DNA of 64,000 bases from Ixodes scapularis (lineage: Eukaryota > Arthropoda > Arachnida > Ixodida > Ixodidae), in contig NW_024609884.1 in the NCBI RefSeq assembly GCF_016920785.2, positions 86,296,069-86,360,068 of the forward strand. The letters are read 5' to 3'. The translations under genes were made by a program, and so were the position numbers. Below, in pieces: positions 54,157 through 64,000 of the stretch. The notes under the pieces are model-generated. The model worked only from the letters and a program-made list of their open reading frames with translations. It was not told where the DNA came from and did no database searches. Numbering within the stretch: position 1 is the stretch's first letter; every line of letters starts with the position of its first letter.

Positions 54157-55046
54157 TAGACAGCTTTAGTGGACCGTACGCTCTAGCTTTGCGTACGCAA
54201 GGAGATTGCGGGTCGTGAGTGCGCATGCGCAGAACACAATAGAAGGGCTAGCGTATTGCGTACGCACGCAACGCTGGGGATTTTGCGTTGCTGGCTAGCG
54301 GGGCTTGCGGGGCTTGCGGGACGCTCTCGAGAAATCTCGGACCCAACGAGAGCGCCAGTTTCAAGATGGCGGTTGCCTCGACTGGCGCAGCAAGGGCGAC
54401 GTGGTGTTTTCGAAGTTCTGTGTTACGTGAAATTGCGTGGTGTTCAGCTCGGCGATTCTTTCTGGGACCTACCGCGGTCGAGTCAGATCGCCCTGCAGCT
54501 GAAGGAGCGCACAGTGGAAATGTTCACCGCTCGCAGTGTGCGTCGACGCTGCGATCTGCTCAACGCGAAGCCTATTCCCACAGTTCATCGCCGACGGACG
54601 AACGACTCTAAAAGAAATCGCCGAAGTTCTCGCTATGCACTGGACATCAGGGTCATGAATTTCATTCCGCGATAGCATTGATAAAAGGTGCCGTTTCCAC
54701 GGGACGACTGACAGAGGCTCCGTCATCGAATTTGGCTGCGCACTCGTACTCGTAGCCTCTGTACCCCGCAGAAAAGCGCATTTGACGAGGCAGCTGTGGC
54801 TTGGTTTCATCTGAAATAAAATGATGGGACACTTTTTCTTTTTCAATATTTCTTTCCAGGAGCATGGTTGCGCTATAAGCACGCGGAATTCTACGGCTCT
54901 AGCAAATTTAACCAAGATCATGCGCGGTGTTCATTCGAACACGTAACGCACAACTAAATTCGGTCCGAGCAGGTCATTTTTAGCGTACGCTATACTATTG
55001 CGTATTGCGTACGTAAGATCCAGCAACGCTATACTAAAACTGTCTA
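54157..55046. mobile_element. TAGACAGTTTTAGT-type TIR element, copy B (intact ends)
   Basis: TAGACAGCTTTAGT at the left and the inverse ACTAAAACTGTCTA at the right, 890 bp apart. Subterminal TTGCGTACGCAA and CGTACGCAATACG words are palindromic. It is highly similar to 42137-43128 in inverse orientation. No transposase. The TA at each tip may be the target duplication. Confidence 0.85.
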
Positions 55047-55634
55047 ATGACTCCTTTTAAAACTGCAATTGCACCATGGCAAATTAAGCCGTTAATAAAC
55101 AAGTTAACTAACAGATCTTGGTTCATTATTAAACATTGCAACGGTTATTCATCCATTCATTGTCCACCGAGCCCTACAAATATAACGAAAGACGGCATCC
55201 ACATATCTGCCACATCCTTTTTTTGTAAAATATGTAAAGTTCTGTAAAGAATAAAACAAAAACACCCTGAGTGTCTGCGTGAACCAGATACGCCCCCTGT
55301 GGAACCATGGGTGTTTCCCTTCGAATACCCAGGCTCAGGCGAGACTTACCTGGTTCTCAGAAAGCAGCTGTCGGTTAAATGTATTGTTGTGAGCGTGTAG
55401 GTTTCAGATAATTTACCCTCAAGAGGATAATGCGCTGCATATTGTAACCATGTATGCGCTGCACATTGTAGCCATTATTTCAATGCCGTGCTGTAAACTA
55501 TTACAACTTTTTCCTTGCCTGATCTACGTGTGCTCATATTTCTGCTCAAAATGATGTGAAATAGTTTCTTGTTTTCTTTGAATCTTATAAAGCATTACTT
55601 GTTCATCCCATATTGTCTCAGTTTTTGGACTAAG
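55047..55634. other. No supported gene
   Basis: AT-rich sequence. Nothing recognised. Confidence 0.45.
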
Positions 55635-58618
55635 TTAAAAGGGGTTATGACACGCCAAAAATAAATGATGACATAACAATGCTGCTAGGACCCATTTTAT
55701 ATTCCTATAATCCTGCTAAAGTTGTTTTGAAAATGGCGCGATAGTTTCGTGGATAAGTCGATTTACGGTATACACTCCGTGCGGGAACTATAGGGGGCGC
55801 TTTGAAAAACGCGCGCAGCGCCGCTAGCGGAGGAGCTGGCGTTCGACCGTGAGGCGCGTTCAGCAGCCTGCGGCGCCTTTTCGCATGCCAAGCTGTGGCG
55901 GCAGAAGCGCGCACGGACGAAACTTTTGCTTTTTGAGCCGATTCGTTGAGGGTGACGTTGCATGGGTGCTGGGGCAGAAGGGCATTTAGCTGTTCTCCAC
56001 TTCCTATATATTGAGTTTGAGTCGTTATTCGGGGTAATTTCTCTAGTTTCGGCCGAAAAAGGAGTTGGAGCAATTTTCCGAAAAACAAGACGGCCGCCAC
56101 CATAATTGCTTTTAGTGGGAAGTTTATTTCGCTCGTCGCTGTAAACCTAGGGCTGCTGGAACGATGATATTTGGAGGCGAGTGAGATGTCCACTAAGGTT
56201 CTGCACGAAGTGTGCCAAGTTTCATTAAGACAGCAGGTGTGAAAGTTATGTTTCTAACGAATAAAGAAATAAAGCTGTACGGGATATCCAATATTGGACC
56301 CAAAATGTTGTAACCGGGCTGTGCGAAGTGCAGATTTGGGCACACAGGTGCTTGGACTTGACAGTAACATGACACAGCACTTATTATAAAAAAAAAGTGG
56401 CATCGGGAAACCAGGGGAAAATTTGGTTTGGGCGGCGTAACTCAATGGGAACCGGTTTTGACCATGAAAAGGCTGCCAAGATAATACCACTGATTGTGGG
56501 AGGTGGAGACTTTAGAGGTAGGAAGGGACTAGTGGACTGCACTTCCAATTGAAACAACTTTACGAAAGGTAATTCTAAAGCCGAAAAAACGAAGTTGTCT
56601 GCCAACACACGGTTTGGCTGCCAAGGCTTTTGCAGTCAGCTGTTGTGTAATAACCTGTTGTGCGAGGTGCTGATTTTCGGCCCACAGGTACTTTGACATG
56701 ACCGTCACTTGGCACAACACTTATTATAACAAAAACAGTTGGCATAGCGAAACCAGGTGGAAATATAGTTTGGGCGGCGTAACTAAATGGGAACTGGCTT
56801 TGACCGTCAAAGGCTGTCAGAAAATACCACTCACCGTGGGAGGTGCACACTTTATAGGTAGGAAGGGACCAGTGGACGGTACTTCCAGTTCGAACCAATT
56901 TGCGATAGGTGGTTCTAAAGCCGAGAAAAAAAATATTGTTGTCTACAGAACTCGGGGTGTCAGTGTTTCCACATCCAAAAGGAGGCTGACCAAGAAAGAA
57001 AGCACACCACATAAACTTCCATACTCAAACGCCGATTCTCCAGTGATTTCGAGTTTCATGGTTGTTTTCTTTAGATTTATATTTGTCACTTTTTTACCGT
57101 TCAAATCTTTCTTCATGAAGTACAGATTGCGTGCCATATCTGTCCGGAAATTTCATCGACACATACGATGGGGACGAAACTTCTTTGGAGGGCATTCCTC
57201 CGACGAAATCGGCACTGCATACCCGCGAGTGTGGGATGGCATTTCAGTTCGTCCCATCGGCGCTGACACATGTAGGCGTTACTGGTACGAAAACAAACGC
57301 AGAGCGCAAAGCGGCAGTGTAGAATATGTCAGCCGTGCCGACACAGTGGCAGACATGATCGGCACACCAAATTTCTCGCGTCGTACGGCACGGCTTCATC
57401 GTTGTCGCTGTCCCACAAAACATCGGCGAGGTGAAAAACTGTGAAACTTTGTCTCCACGAGATACGACGCATAACTATTGAAGCACTTAATGGCGCAGCA
57501 CAGACAGCACTTCATGCTGTGAACCCAGCCCAACAGCACCACTCCGACTTCAACGCGTACCAACGTACGCGGCGTGGTTTCGGTTTCGTTTTCTCTGGGG
57601 TGCTCACTGCCTACCTTCGGTACCGGCCGCGCGGCGGCGCGCCAGTCGCGTCCCTCGTAGAGTGCCTTCATACACACGCGCGCTTTTGCTTGAGTGGTGA
57701 CATCTCAGCCATTTTTCCGCCCAATCGTTTTCTTATGCATTTTGAAGTGCGCGCAATCCGGTGTCACTCAGCTCGAGCGCGTAGCTTTGGCTGATGCATA
57801 GACGCCATCTTACCGCCAAAGTCACGCACCGAGTGCGCGAGAGCGTCACACGCTGGCACATTCCGGACAACAATGGATGTCTTCACCCTGAGACAGACAG
57901 ACATCTAGGCACCCTAGTCCCTCGGAGGGGCAGATCCGGGCGGAGCTGGAGGGTGGCTACGTAGCCAGCCTCCAGCGCGGTGTCTCCTTGCACGCACTCA
58001 CAGACTTGGCTCTCTTGGCCCATCGAGCTTCAGCTTCCTCGTTTACCTTCCACGTTTCGAGCATGCGGTCCGTGACGATTACGTCTACGGCATCGCCCGT
58101 CTTTTTGAAGTGTTCGGCATTGATCGCAGCAGCGATGAGAGTGATTGCTACCAAGAGATGTTGGAAGCTGTTCATTTTGACTGCGACCAGCTGGCGACTA
58201 GCTACATAGACGACGAGTTACGGACGAACTCGCCGTGGTCACCGTCGCCCGAGAATATCTCGCAGGCGCAGGCAGGGTGGAAGGTCAACGGGCCGGGGGC
58301 GAGAGCTAAAATAGCTTTCGGGTTACCGAGTTGTGTGAGCGGTTTTGATCGTGCCTCGACGAGGAGAGCTTGGGCGATCATGGGGGCGCCTAGAATGAGA
58401 GAGTGTTCATGGTCACGTGGTTTATGGACACCATGGTGTGACTAACTTGGGCAGAGTTGCCGGGTCACCAGATGAAAATGATAAAAATTCGTAAATTGAA
58501 TATTGCAATTACCAGAGCTCTAAAAATCGCGAAACTTGGTGTATATACTAAATGGCCTATGATCATTCCATTTCAAGCATAATCTATCCGTTTAGGTTTC
58601 GTGTCATAACCCCTTTAA
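55635..58618. mobile_element. 3-kb TTAA element, AGGGGTTATGACACG ends
   Basis: TTAA lies at 55635-55638 and 58615-58618. AAGGGGTTATGACACG at the left pairs exactly with CGTGTCATAACCCCTT at the right. The 2.98-kb length is enough for a transposase, but no transposase domain is recognisable. The longest frame (56698-57444, plus, 248 codons) lacks a known motif. The interior has a tandem pair at 56311-56990. Confidence 0.8.
56311..56990. repeat. Two tandem copies, about 340-bp period
   Basis: GTGCGAAGTGC/GTGCGAGGTGC, CACAACACTTATTATAA-type, GGGCGGCGTAACT and GGTAGGAAGGGAC words recur in the same order in 56311-56650 and 56651-56990. The copies are moderately diverged and frames in them are out of register, so coding is unlikely. 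Confidence 0.8.
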
Positions 58619-59325
58619 ATTGTCACGGCTAATAAGCCATTTCTTACAAGTGAACGTCGGGTGATTCTCGGATGGTCGTGGCAGCCACGAAGAAATAGAA
58701 GATTCTCACCCCTTTGCGACCGTCGCTTGGGTGGTTCGTCGCAGAAATGGACACAAGAATGAGTGACAAGTGAAGCGAGCTGATTAAGGTCAAGAAAAAG
58801 AAGACGGGCAGAAAAGAAGACAGAGAAGTTAACCTGGGGTATTAAAAACATACTAAAACAATCTCGAACTTTAGTATGTGCCGTTTCGTTCCGTTATAAA
58901 ATAAGATAGGAAAAAAAAAAAAAAAAAAACTGCTTCCGAGTTTTAGATATTCCTTTCAAATATCTAATGTTCGGCATTTGCGACCAAGGAAATGGGCATT
59001 TCATTTAAAATGCTCACCATCCGACAAACCGAAACCGCTTCTTTAAAGTCGCAATTGTTTTTATGTAAAGGAAGGGTAATGTAGCTGTACCGTTCGATAC
59101 ATTGAAGCATCATGTTGCTAACGATCGTACCGCAGCGTAATTGATGCCGCGGTACGACCGCTGACAGGTCGTAGCTGTATCATAAATCCTATGTGCACTC
59201 CACCAAAGCGGCACCAAAGATTCATATTTTCGCGCGTGCAGCCGCGCATGCGCACACCTTCCGGATAAGACGCCGGACGCGACACCTGTCGCGATCAATA
59301 CCACGCGCTTCAGGCGAGCCCCTTC
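58619..59325. other. No supported gene
   Basis: A poly-A tract lies at about 58912-58929. No gene or element recognised. Confidence 0.45.
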
Positions 59326-59361
59326 GGTCCCAACACTACCCAAGTATTCTAGTACACTGTA
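59326..59361. repeat. 36-bp inverted repeat, right member
   Basis: Exact inverse of 53264-53299. The two could be ends of a 6.1-kb composite or independent copies of one MITE end. Confidence 0.9.
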
Positions 59362-59782
59362 ACATGACTTCATCTGTGGTTTCTTTGCGCGAGAACGCGT
59401 GCAAGTGAACTGCGAGATCCAACCCCGTGCTCGGGCCCGCAGCTTTGAGAGCGTTGTACACAAAAAGGAGCACTAAAGTGCTTTGTGAGATCTTCGTTTT
59501 ATGATCATAACTCAACCTACGAGCTCTAAACATCCTAAAAAAATGAAATTGGATTCATGCGCGGCCTTTTTGCATATTAAACAGGTGATCGAAATTCCCA
59601 ACACGTAACGTTGGTGCAGGACAGATGGCGCTGCCGAACCTGTTGGTTTAAAGCCCCTCGATGTGTTTGCGCTCGTCTTTTATCAAGGGGCTTTATGCTG
59701 GTTATGGTCGAACGACGGACGGCGCTTGGCAGCCACTCGCGAGCGATGGGCTCCCGCGTGGACGAGCGGGACTGGTCGGCCG
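59362..59782. other. No supported gene
   Basis: Nothing recognised. Confidence 0.4.
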
Positions 59783-60235
59783 TTAAAGGGATACGAAACT
59801 AAAGAATTTAGTGCCCATAATAAGTGGCGCACGTTCTTTCCACTAGCCAGCAGCCGCCGGTGTGCGCGAGCACACGCAACGAAAATGACGTCAGAGACCT
59901 CCATTCGCGCTTAAGAGGGCAGTGAAATGCATGGGCTTCGGGCTAAACGAGAATAAAGACAGGCTTTTCGTCTCTACACAAGTGAAAGCTACGTGCTTGT
60001 TAGACCAATTAATCGCTTACCTTTTACACCAGACACCACTGTGTACATGGAACATTTGTCTTTATTCTCTTTTGGCCCGAAGCCCATACATTTCACTCTC
60101 ATCTTAACCGCGAATAGAGGTCTTTGACGTCATTTTTGTTGCGTGCGCTCGCGCACACCGGCGGCTGCTGGCTCGTGGAAAGAACGTGCGTCACTTATTA
60201 TGCACACTAAATTCCTTGGTTCAGTTTCCCTTTAA
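59783..60235. mobile_element. TTAA foldback MITE with about 175-bp arms
   Basis: TTAA lies at 59783-59786 and 60232-60235, followed inside by AGGGAtacGAAACT and the inverse AGTTTCCCT. The arms 59783-59959 and 60063-60235 pair at high identity (for example GCCGCCGGTGTGCGCGAGC). The spacer is about 100 bp. No coding capacity. Confidence 0.85.
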
Positions 60236-60485
60236 CCATGGGACAGGAAAACACACAAAAAAAAAATTACTTTCACGTGTAGATATTATAACCCCAAATA
60301 TAGGACTGGTACCGGAGTCTTACGCTTGATACACAAGAAAATTGATGTCAAGGTTAAAAATTCGCTGACAGTATTAAATGATCATAATTTTAGTACGAGT
60401 TTACTGATTAATGAAATGACTGTAGCAGTCTTAATTTGGTGATTTGTGCGGGCAAACCATACTCAGTGACAGATTCATTAGGAGT

Positions 60486-60604
60486 TCAGGGGAAGCTCCT
60501 CTCACCTCTTTCCCCTTTAGCAGAGCCAACGCTGGAGAGGAGGCGACCTCCTCTCCAGCGTTCGCTCTGCTAAAGTGGAAAGAGGTGAGAGGAGCTTCCC
60601 TTGA
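60486..60604. repeat. Near-perfect hairpin, about 58-bp arms
   Basis: TCAGGGGAAGCTCCTCTCAC opens the left arm and its inverse closes the right arm, meeting at CGAC. Only a few mismatches (GCCAACG against CGTTCGC and single bases). The size is like a very long miRNA-type precursor or a minimal foldback element. Confidence 0.9.
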
Positions 60605-61989
60605 AATCTTAACCTGTCACCGACTATAGTTTTGTGCAAAGAAGGGTGGAGTGTGACGTTCTGTAAAACATAATGAATGTAGGCACATCGCACGCTGATG
60701 AACACTGAAGCAGCGCTATGTGTTACACTAGCTTGAGCGCATTGAAAGGTAAGGGGCATCGAAAGCTAAAGCTTGTGTACGTACTGGTCAGGCTCTAAGG
60801 TTTTAATTCTCATAGTACCTTTTTGCCGTCAGGCTTGTTGTAAGCTGTCTCCTCTTTGCTAAGAACATAGCAAGGCGAAATACTCTACCTCTGGGTTGAT
60901 AGAAAACTCAAGCCTGTTGAAGCTACCAATCGGCGCCGATAATGAGAATTCAGTGGCTGCATAGGGATTGCAAAAAAAAACGCGTGCTGATAGCGAGCTT
61001 TTTCCACGTGATTTCATACCGTCGCTATAGGGTGCCGTCACAGTTGTCCTTGACTAACGTTTACCTACGCGAACGACCACATGTGTAGTTGCGACTGGCC
61101 TGTGTTGATTGTGGCACACGTGGCCAGTAACGTAGCTTCTTTTTTGCAATCCGCCAAATAGCTTGCTCCTGGCCTGGGTTACCTTGATCTCTAATGCATG
61201 TCGCACACGAGGGAGCACGAGCTGAATCGCAGCGGAACTTGATACGAAAACCAAAATTCAACGAGACACTGCGTACGTGTAACAATATGAAAGCATTCGT
61301 TACACGCAGCGCATTCCTACAAGCCGCGCGCCGCGTCTTCCTTCTTCACAACACTGCGCTCCGGCGGTGACATCACGCTCCTCCCACTGCGCAGGCGATC
61401 GTCATGATTCCAAAGTGCGTCTTCCTCATAATTAGATTCGGTGTTAGGAAGCTCATGTAATACTGCTTTTCTCTGTCGCGAATTGTTCACACATTTGCGG
61501 AGGACGGAAAAGCGTTCCCTGCGATTGCAGATAACGTTTCAGATAACTGGCAACCATATTTTAAGCCCCAAGATGGGTAAGTGTCATTACTCTGAAGCGT
61601 AGCTTATATAGTGGCTCTAGTTTAGCTCGTTCAGCCGATGACCGCACCGGCACAAAAAGAGCACGAACTGCATCACCTCACGCTCTTGGCGCTGCTCCAG
61701 TGGCTTCATCAGCACGCAGCGTTGGCTGCGCTCTGAACTAAGGTAAAGCGAAGCGTCCAAACCAACGAAGGTCATCTGGCACGCCCTAGTGAAAAATCCA
61801 CGGGTTCATTCGACCAACTAGAGATCTTTTGACGTGCAACCGGAATTGCGGATTGGCCTCCGTCAGATTGTGGGCACCTCGGCCGGTATATCACCCTTTC
61901 CAAAGTCACGTCAAGCACTGCACAACAGTGTTGCGGAGTTGGCACTCCGGAGTTGGAATGATTCCGAAACCATTCCGATTTTTCGCGAC

Positions 61990-62095
61990 CCCGGAATGGG
62001 ATGGGAATGGAATGGCGGCAACGTTGAGGGGAATGGAATGGGAATGAAAATAAATGCCTTTTTGCCCGGAATGGAATGGGAATGGAATAAGCCAA
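61990..62095 (+). repeat. Degenerate GGAATG simple repeat
   Basis: GGAATGGGAATGGAATG-type words recur in two blocks. Non-coding. Confidence 0.75.
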
Positions 62096-62879
62096 TTGTT
62101 CTATTTTTTTTTTTTTGTGTGTTTGCAGTAAGCGAAATTGAGCCAGTCAGCGAGCCAGTTGCTCAGAAATAAAATGAGCGGGCGGGAAACAGCTAACCCG
62201 CGTGGAGCTCTAACAGACTTATACGCAAAAAATGCAATACAAAAATAAGCGTCAAAGCAAAGAGCAGAGGGGGGAGGGAAGGCCGCAGGGGGGTAAAGGT
62301 GGGTGAGGAGGAGTGGCAAATCCCGTGCGCCGACATCCTGGGTCCCGAGTGAACGATCGCGAAAGAGGGCGACAGAACACGAGAGAAAGAAAGCAACGTT
62401 GCCATGGTAAACGCGGTAAACGCGAAGAGTGTAAACTCTCAGCAATATAAACAGTGATAATTTAACGTTGTAAACTAAATTCTGAGCTATTCTAACGCTT
62501 ATAAAAAGCAATAAAGTCATTACGCTGCATTAACTTCCCTTCTGCCGAAATCTCGGAAATCTGGTGGTTGCGCAGTTTCGTATTCCTCAACCGCGCCCAG
62601 CCGCGCCCCACCAGCGAAGCCGGGTATATGGTTTAGTTTAGCGTTAACGCGAGGCCGTACATCTGCGCGCTATGCAAAAAGAAACCTTCGAAAGGAACGC
62701 GAGTATTTTTCCACCGGTAAGTTCGTGGATTGTTGAAGTTCACGAAACTGCTCTGATGATGTAACCGTGTTTGGGACCCAGAGGGTCTGCCTGCATGGTC
62801 CGCCGCTTGCGGCAGCCAGAATGTATGGGAAAATGGCGGACCTTTTCCTCTAGATTTAGTATATGATCTCTATGGAAGG

Positions 62880-62881
<2 letters not shown>

Positions 62882-62939
<58 letters not shown>
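62882..62939. repeat. Poly-G tract (58 G) followed by GGC repeats
   Basis: 58 uninterrupted G, then C and about five CGG units. Such a long run is unusual and may be mis-sized by sequencing. The polyproline and polyglycine frames here are artefacts. Confidence 0.9.
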
Positions 62940-62941
<2 letters not shown>

Positions 62942-63172
62942 GGCGGCGGCGGCGGTGGCGCCTTTTGCGGAGGCGACGGGCTTTACTGGCGTTACACGAG
63001 AGCGAGCGAAGCAAAAACGAAGCACCAAGCATAATAAACGAGGGCATGGAGAATACACGCGCGCACAGACTGAGCTATGGGAGCGGGGGACCACTCATAA
63101 CTCGCAGAGCCCTTATAACTCGTTGACTCGCGCGCCCCCGAAATATGATCAGTTACTGTTTCTTATTAGCCC

Positions 63173-63438
63173 CGTGCGCGACCGAAAGCGTCGCTGTGGT
63201 CGGCCTTCCACGATTGGCCGAACGCTGACTATGACGTAGGAAAGGGGATTTATCATCGACGTAAATAAGAGGAATGAAAGAACTTTAATTTTGACGGTGT
63301 TGGCAGTGTTGCTTTAAGAGCTCAATGATTTCAAGCTTCCACCATGCTATTTACAAACACCATCGAAATTGTTGTTTGTAAGGTAATGACGTCACAAGGG
63401 GGAACCATAGGAGGGCGCCACCAAAACATCTCGCCGCT
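63173..63438. repeat. Dispersed repeat, copy 2 (inverse of 31685-31952)
   Basis: It begins GCGCGACCGAAAGCGTCGCT and ends CCAAAACATCTCGCCGCTAA, the inverse of the 31.7-kb copy, with scattered substitutions. Confidence 0.8.
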
Positions 63439-64000
63439 AATAGTTCGAGGAGCGCTGTTTAGCTGGCGGCTAACCCTGCTGCCTTCCACGTTCATTAGCG
63501 CGCGCTCCTTTGAAGTGCGAAATCTGGGTTTGCTCAAAGCGAGATTCAATTCTCTCCCCTCCTCTTGCGCTTTGCTCCAACGCTTGTCTTTTTATACTAC
63601 ACTTTTACGTGTAAGCCCGCCTTTTACTTGGTCTTTGTTCCGATGCTTGTTTTGTGTGTTCTATGTTTTACATTCAAGTGGGTTAGGGTTACAAGCAAGC
63701 TAGCGGATTCCCGCTCATTTCCTTCGACTTCAGACTCTGCCTACTGTGTTTCACCTTGTGATGGACCGCTGCGGACGCTACAAGTCACCCCAGGCAATCC
63801 AGCACCGTGAGGGGGACTACACACACGGCGCGTTGCTGTGCCCCCGGGTCACGCGACACTCGGAAGGCACTGGATTGGTTTCGGTGGCTCTCGTGCTGTC
63901 TGCTGCGGTCCATCGTAAGGTGAAGTAGATTGCCGTCACCGCTCTTGTCGCGTGACCGAACTGACTAGACCTGCAGAAAGACAGTTTCGTGACATGGGCT
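63439..64000. other. No supported gene
   Basis: Nothing recognised to the end of the window. Confidence 0.4.

Larger units (their letters stand above)
60605..63172. other. No supported gene
   Basis: It contains a GGAATGGAAT-type degenerate simple repeat (about 61990-62095), a T-run near 62104 and a 58-base G run. I see no gene. Confidence 0.45.

Noticed and set aside
56698..57444. 248-codon plus-strand frame
   Set aside because: Overlaps a non-coding tandem repeat, has no recognised domain, and the repeat copies are out of register in protein.

Overview
This window is eukaryotic nuclear DNA, most likely from a chelicerate arthropod; a hard tick is my best guess. That rests on the low gene density, the GT/AG-type splice signals, the arthropod-style sugar transporter, and the dense mix of LINEs, tRNA-headed repeats and foldback MITEs. 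The species call is inference. No bacterial, organellar or CRISPR features were seen.

Host genes. The only complete protein gene I can defend is an intronless MFS sugar transporter (Tret1/GLUT-like, 570 codons) on the minus strand at 27613-29325. A terminal exon with a good acceptor and an open frame lies at 22330-22647 (+). A GC-rich block at about 7200-7350 ending in a consensus donor may be a 5' UTR exon. Two small phase-compatible exon candidates lie at 17245-17346 and 18265-18346.

Mobile elements make up most of the window. (1) 11.5-12.9 kb: a CR1-like LINE RT fragment (+) split by a tRNA-headed SINE (-). (2) 13.9-17.1 kb: a near-complete TTAA-flanked DNA transposon with a Kolobok/Mutator-like transposase (-) broken by one frameshift. 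(3) 19.7-21.2 kb: a 434-bp tRNA-containing unit present twice in tandem plus a truncated copy, followed by an inverted array, giving a very long palindrome. (4) 23.15-24.18 kb: a 92-bp-period satellite full of GAGTT/AACTC. (5) 36.96-38.95 kb: a 5'-truncated LINE of L1/Tx1 type (-). (6) 43.6-52.4 kb: a second LINE (-) into which a 6.85-kb Ty3/gypsy LTR element (-) has inserted, with a 5-bp CTCAC target duplication. This LTR element has the order gag-PR-IN-RT-RNase H, with integrase upstream of reverse transcriptase. That is the Gmr1-type arrangement and not the usual gypsy order. (7) Many non-autonomous TIR/foldback elements, several flanked by TTAA and beginning AGGG or AAGG, like the Kolobok-type element.

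How the parts relate. The autonomous or once-autonomous elements (Kolobok-like, gypsy, LINEs) plausibly supply the enzymes for the non-autonomous ones (TTAA MITEs, tRNA-headed repeats). The nesting gives a relative order: the LINE at 43.6-52.4 kb was in place before the gypsy insertion, whose LTRs differ at only about seven sites by eye. The remaining sequence (most of 1-6.5 kb, 7.4-8.8 kb, 26.4-27.2 kb, 53.3-54.1 kb, 60.6-63.1 kb) holds nothing I can name.
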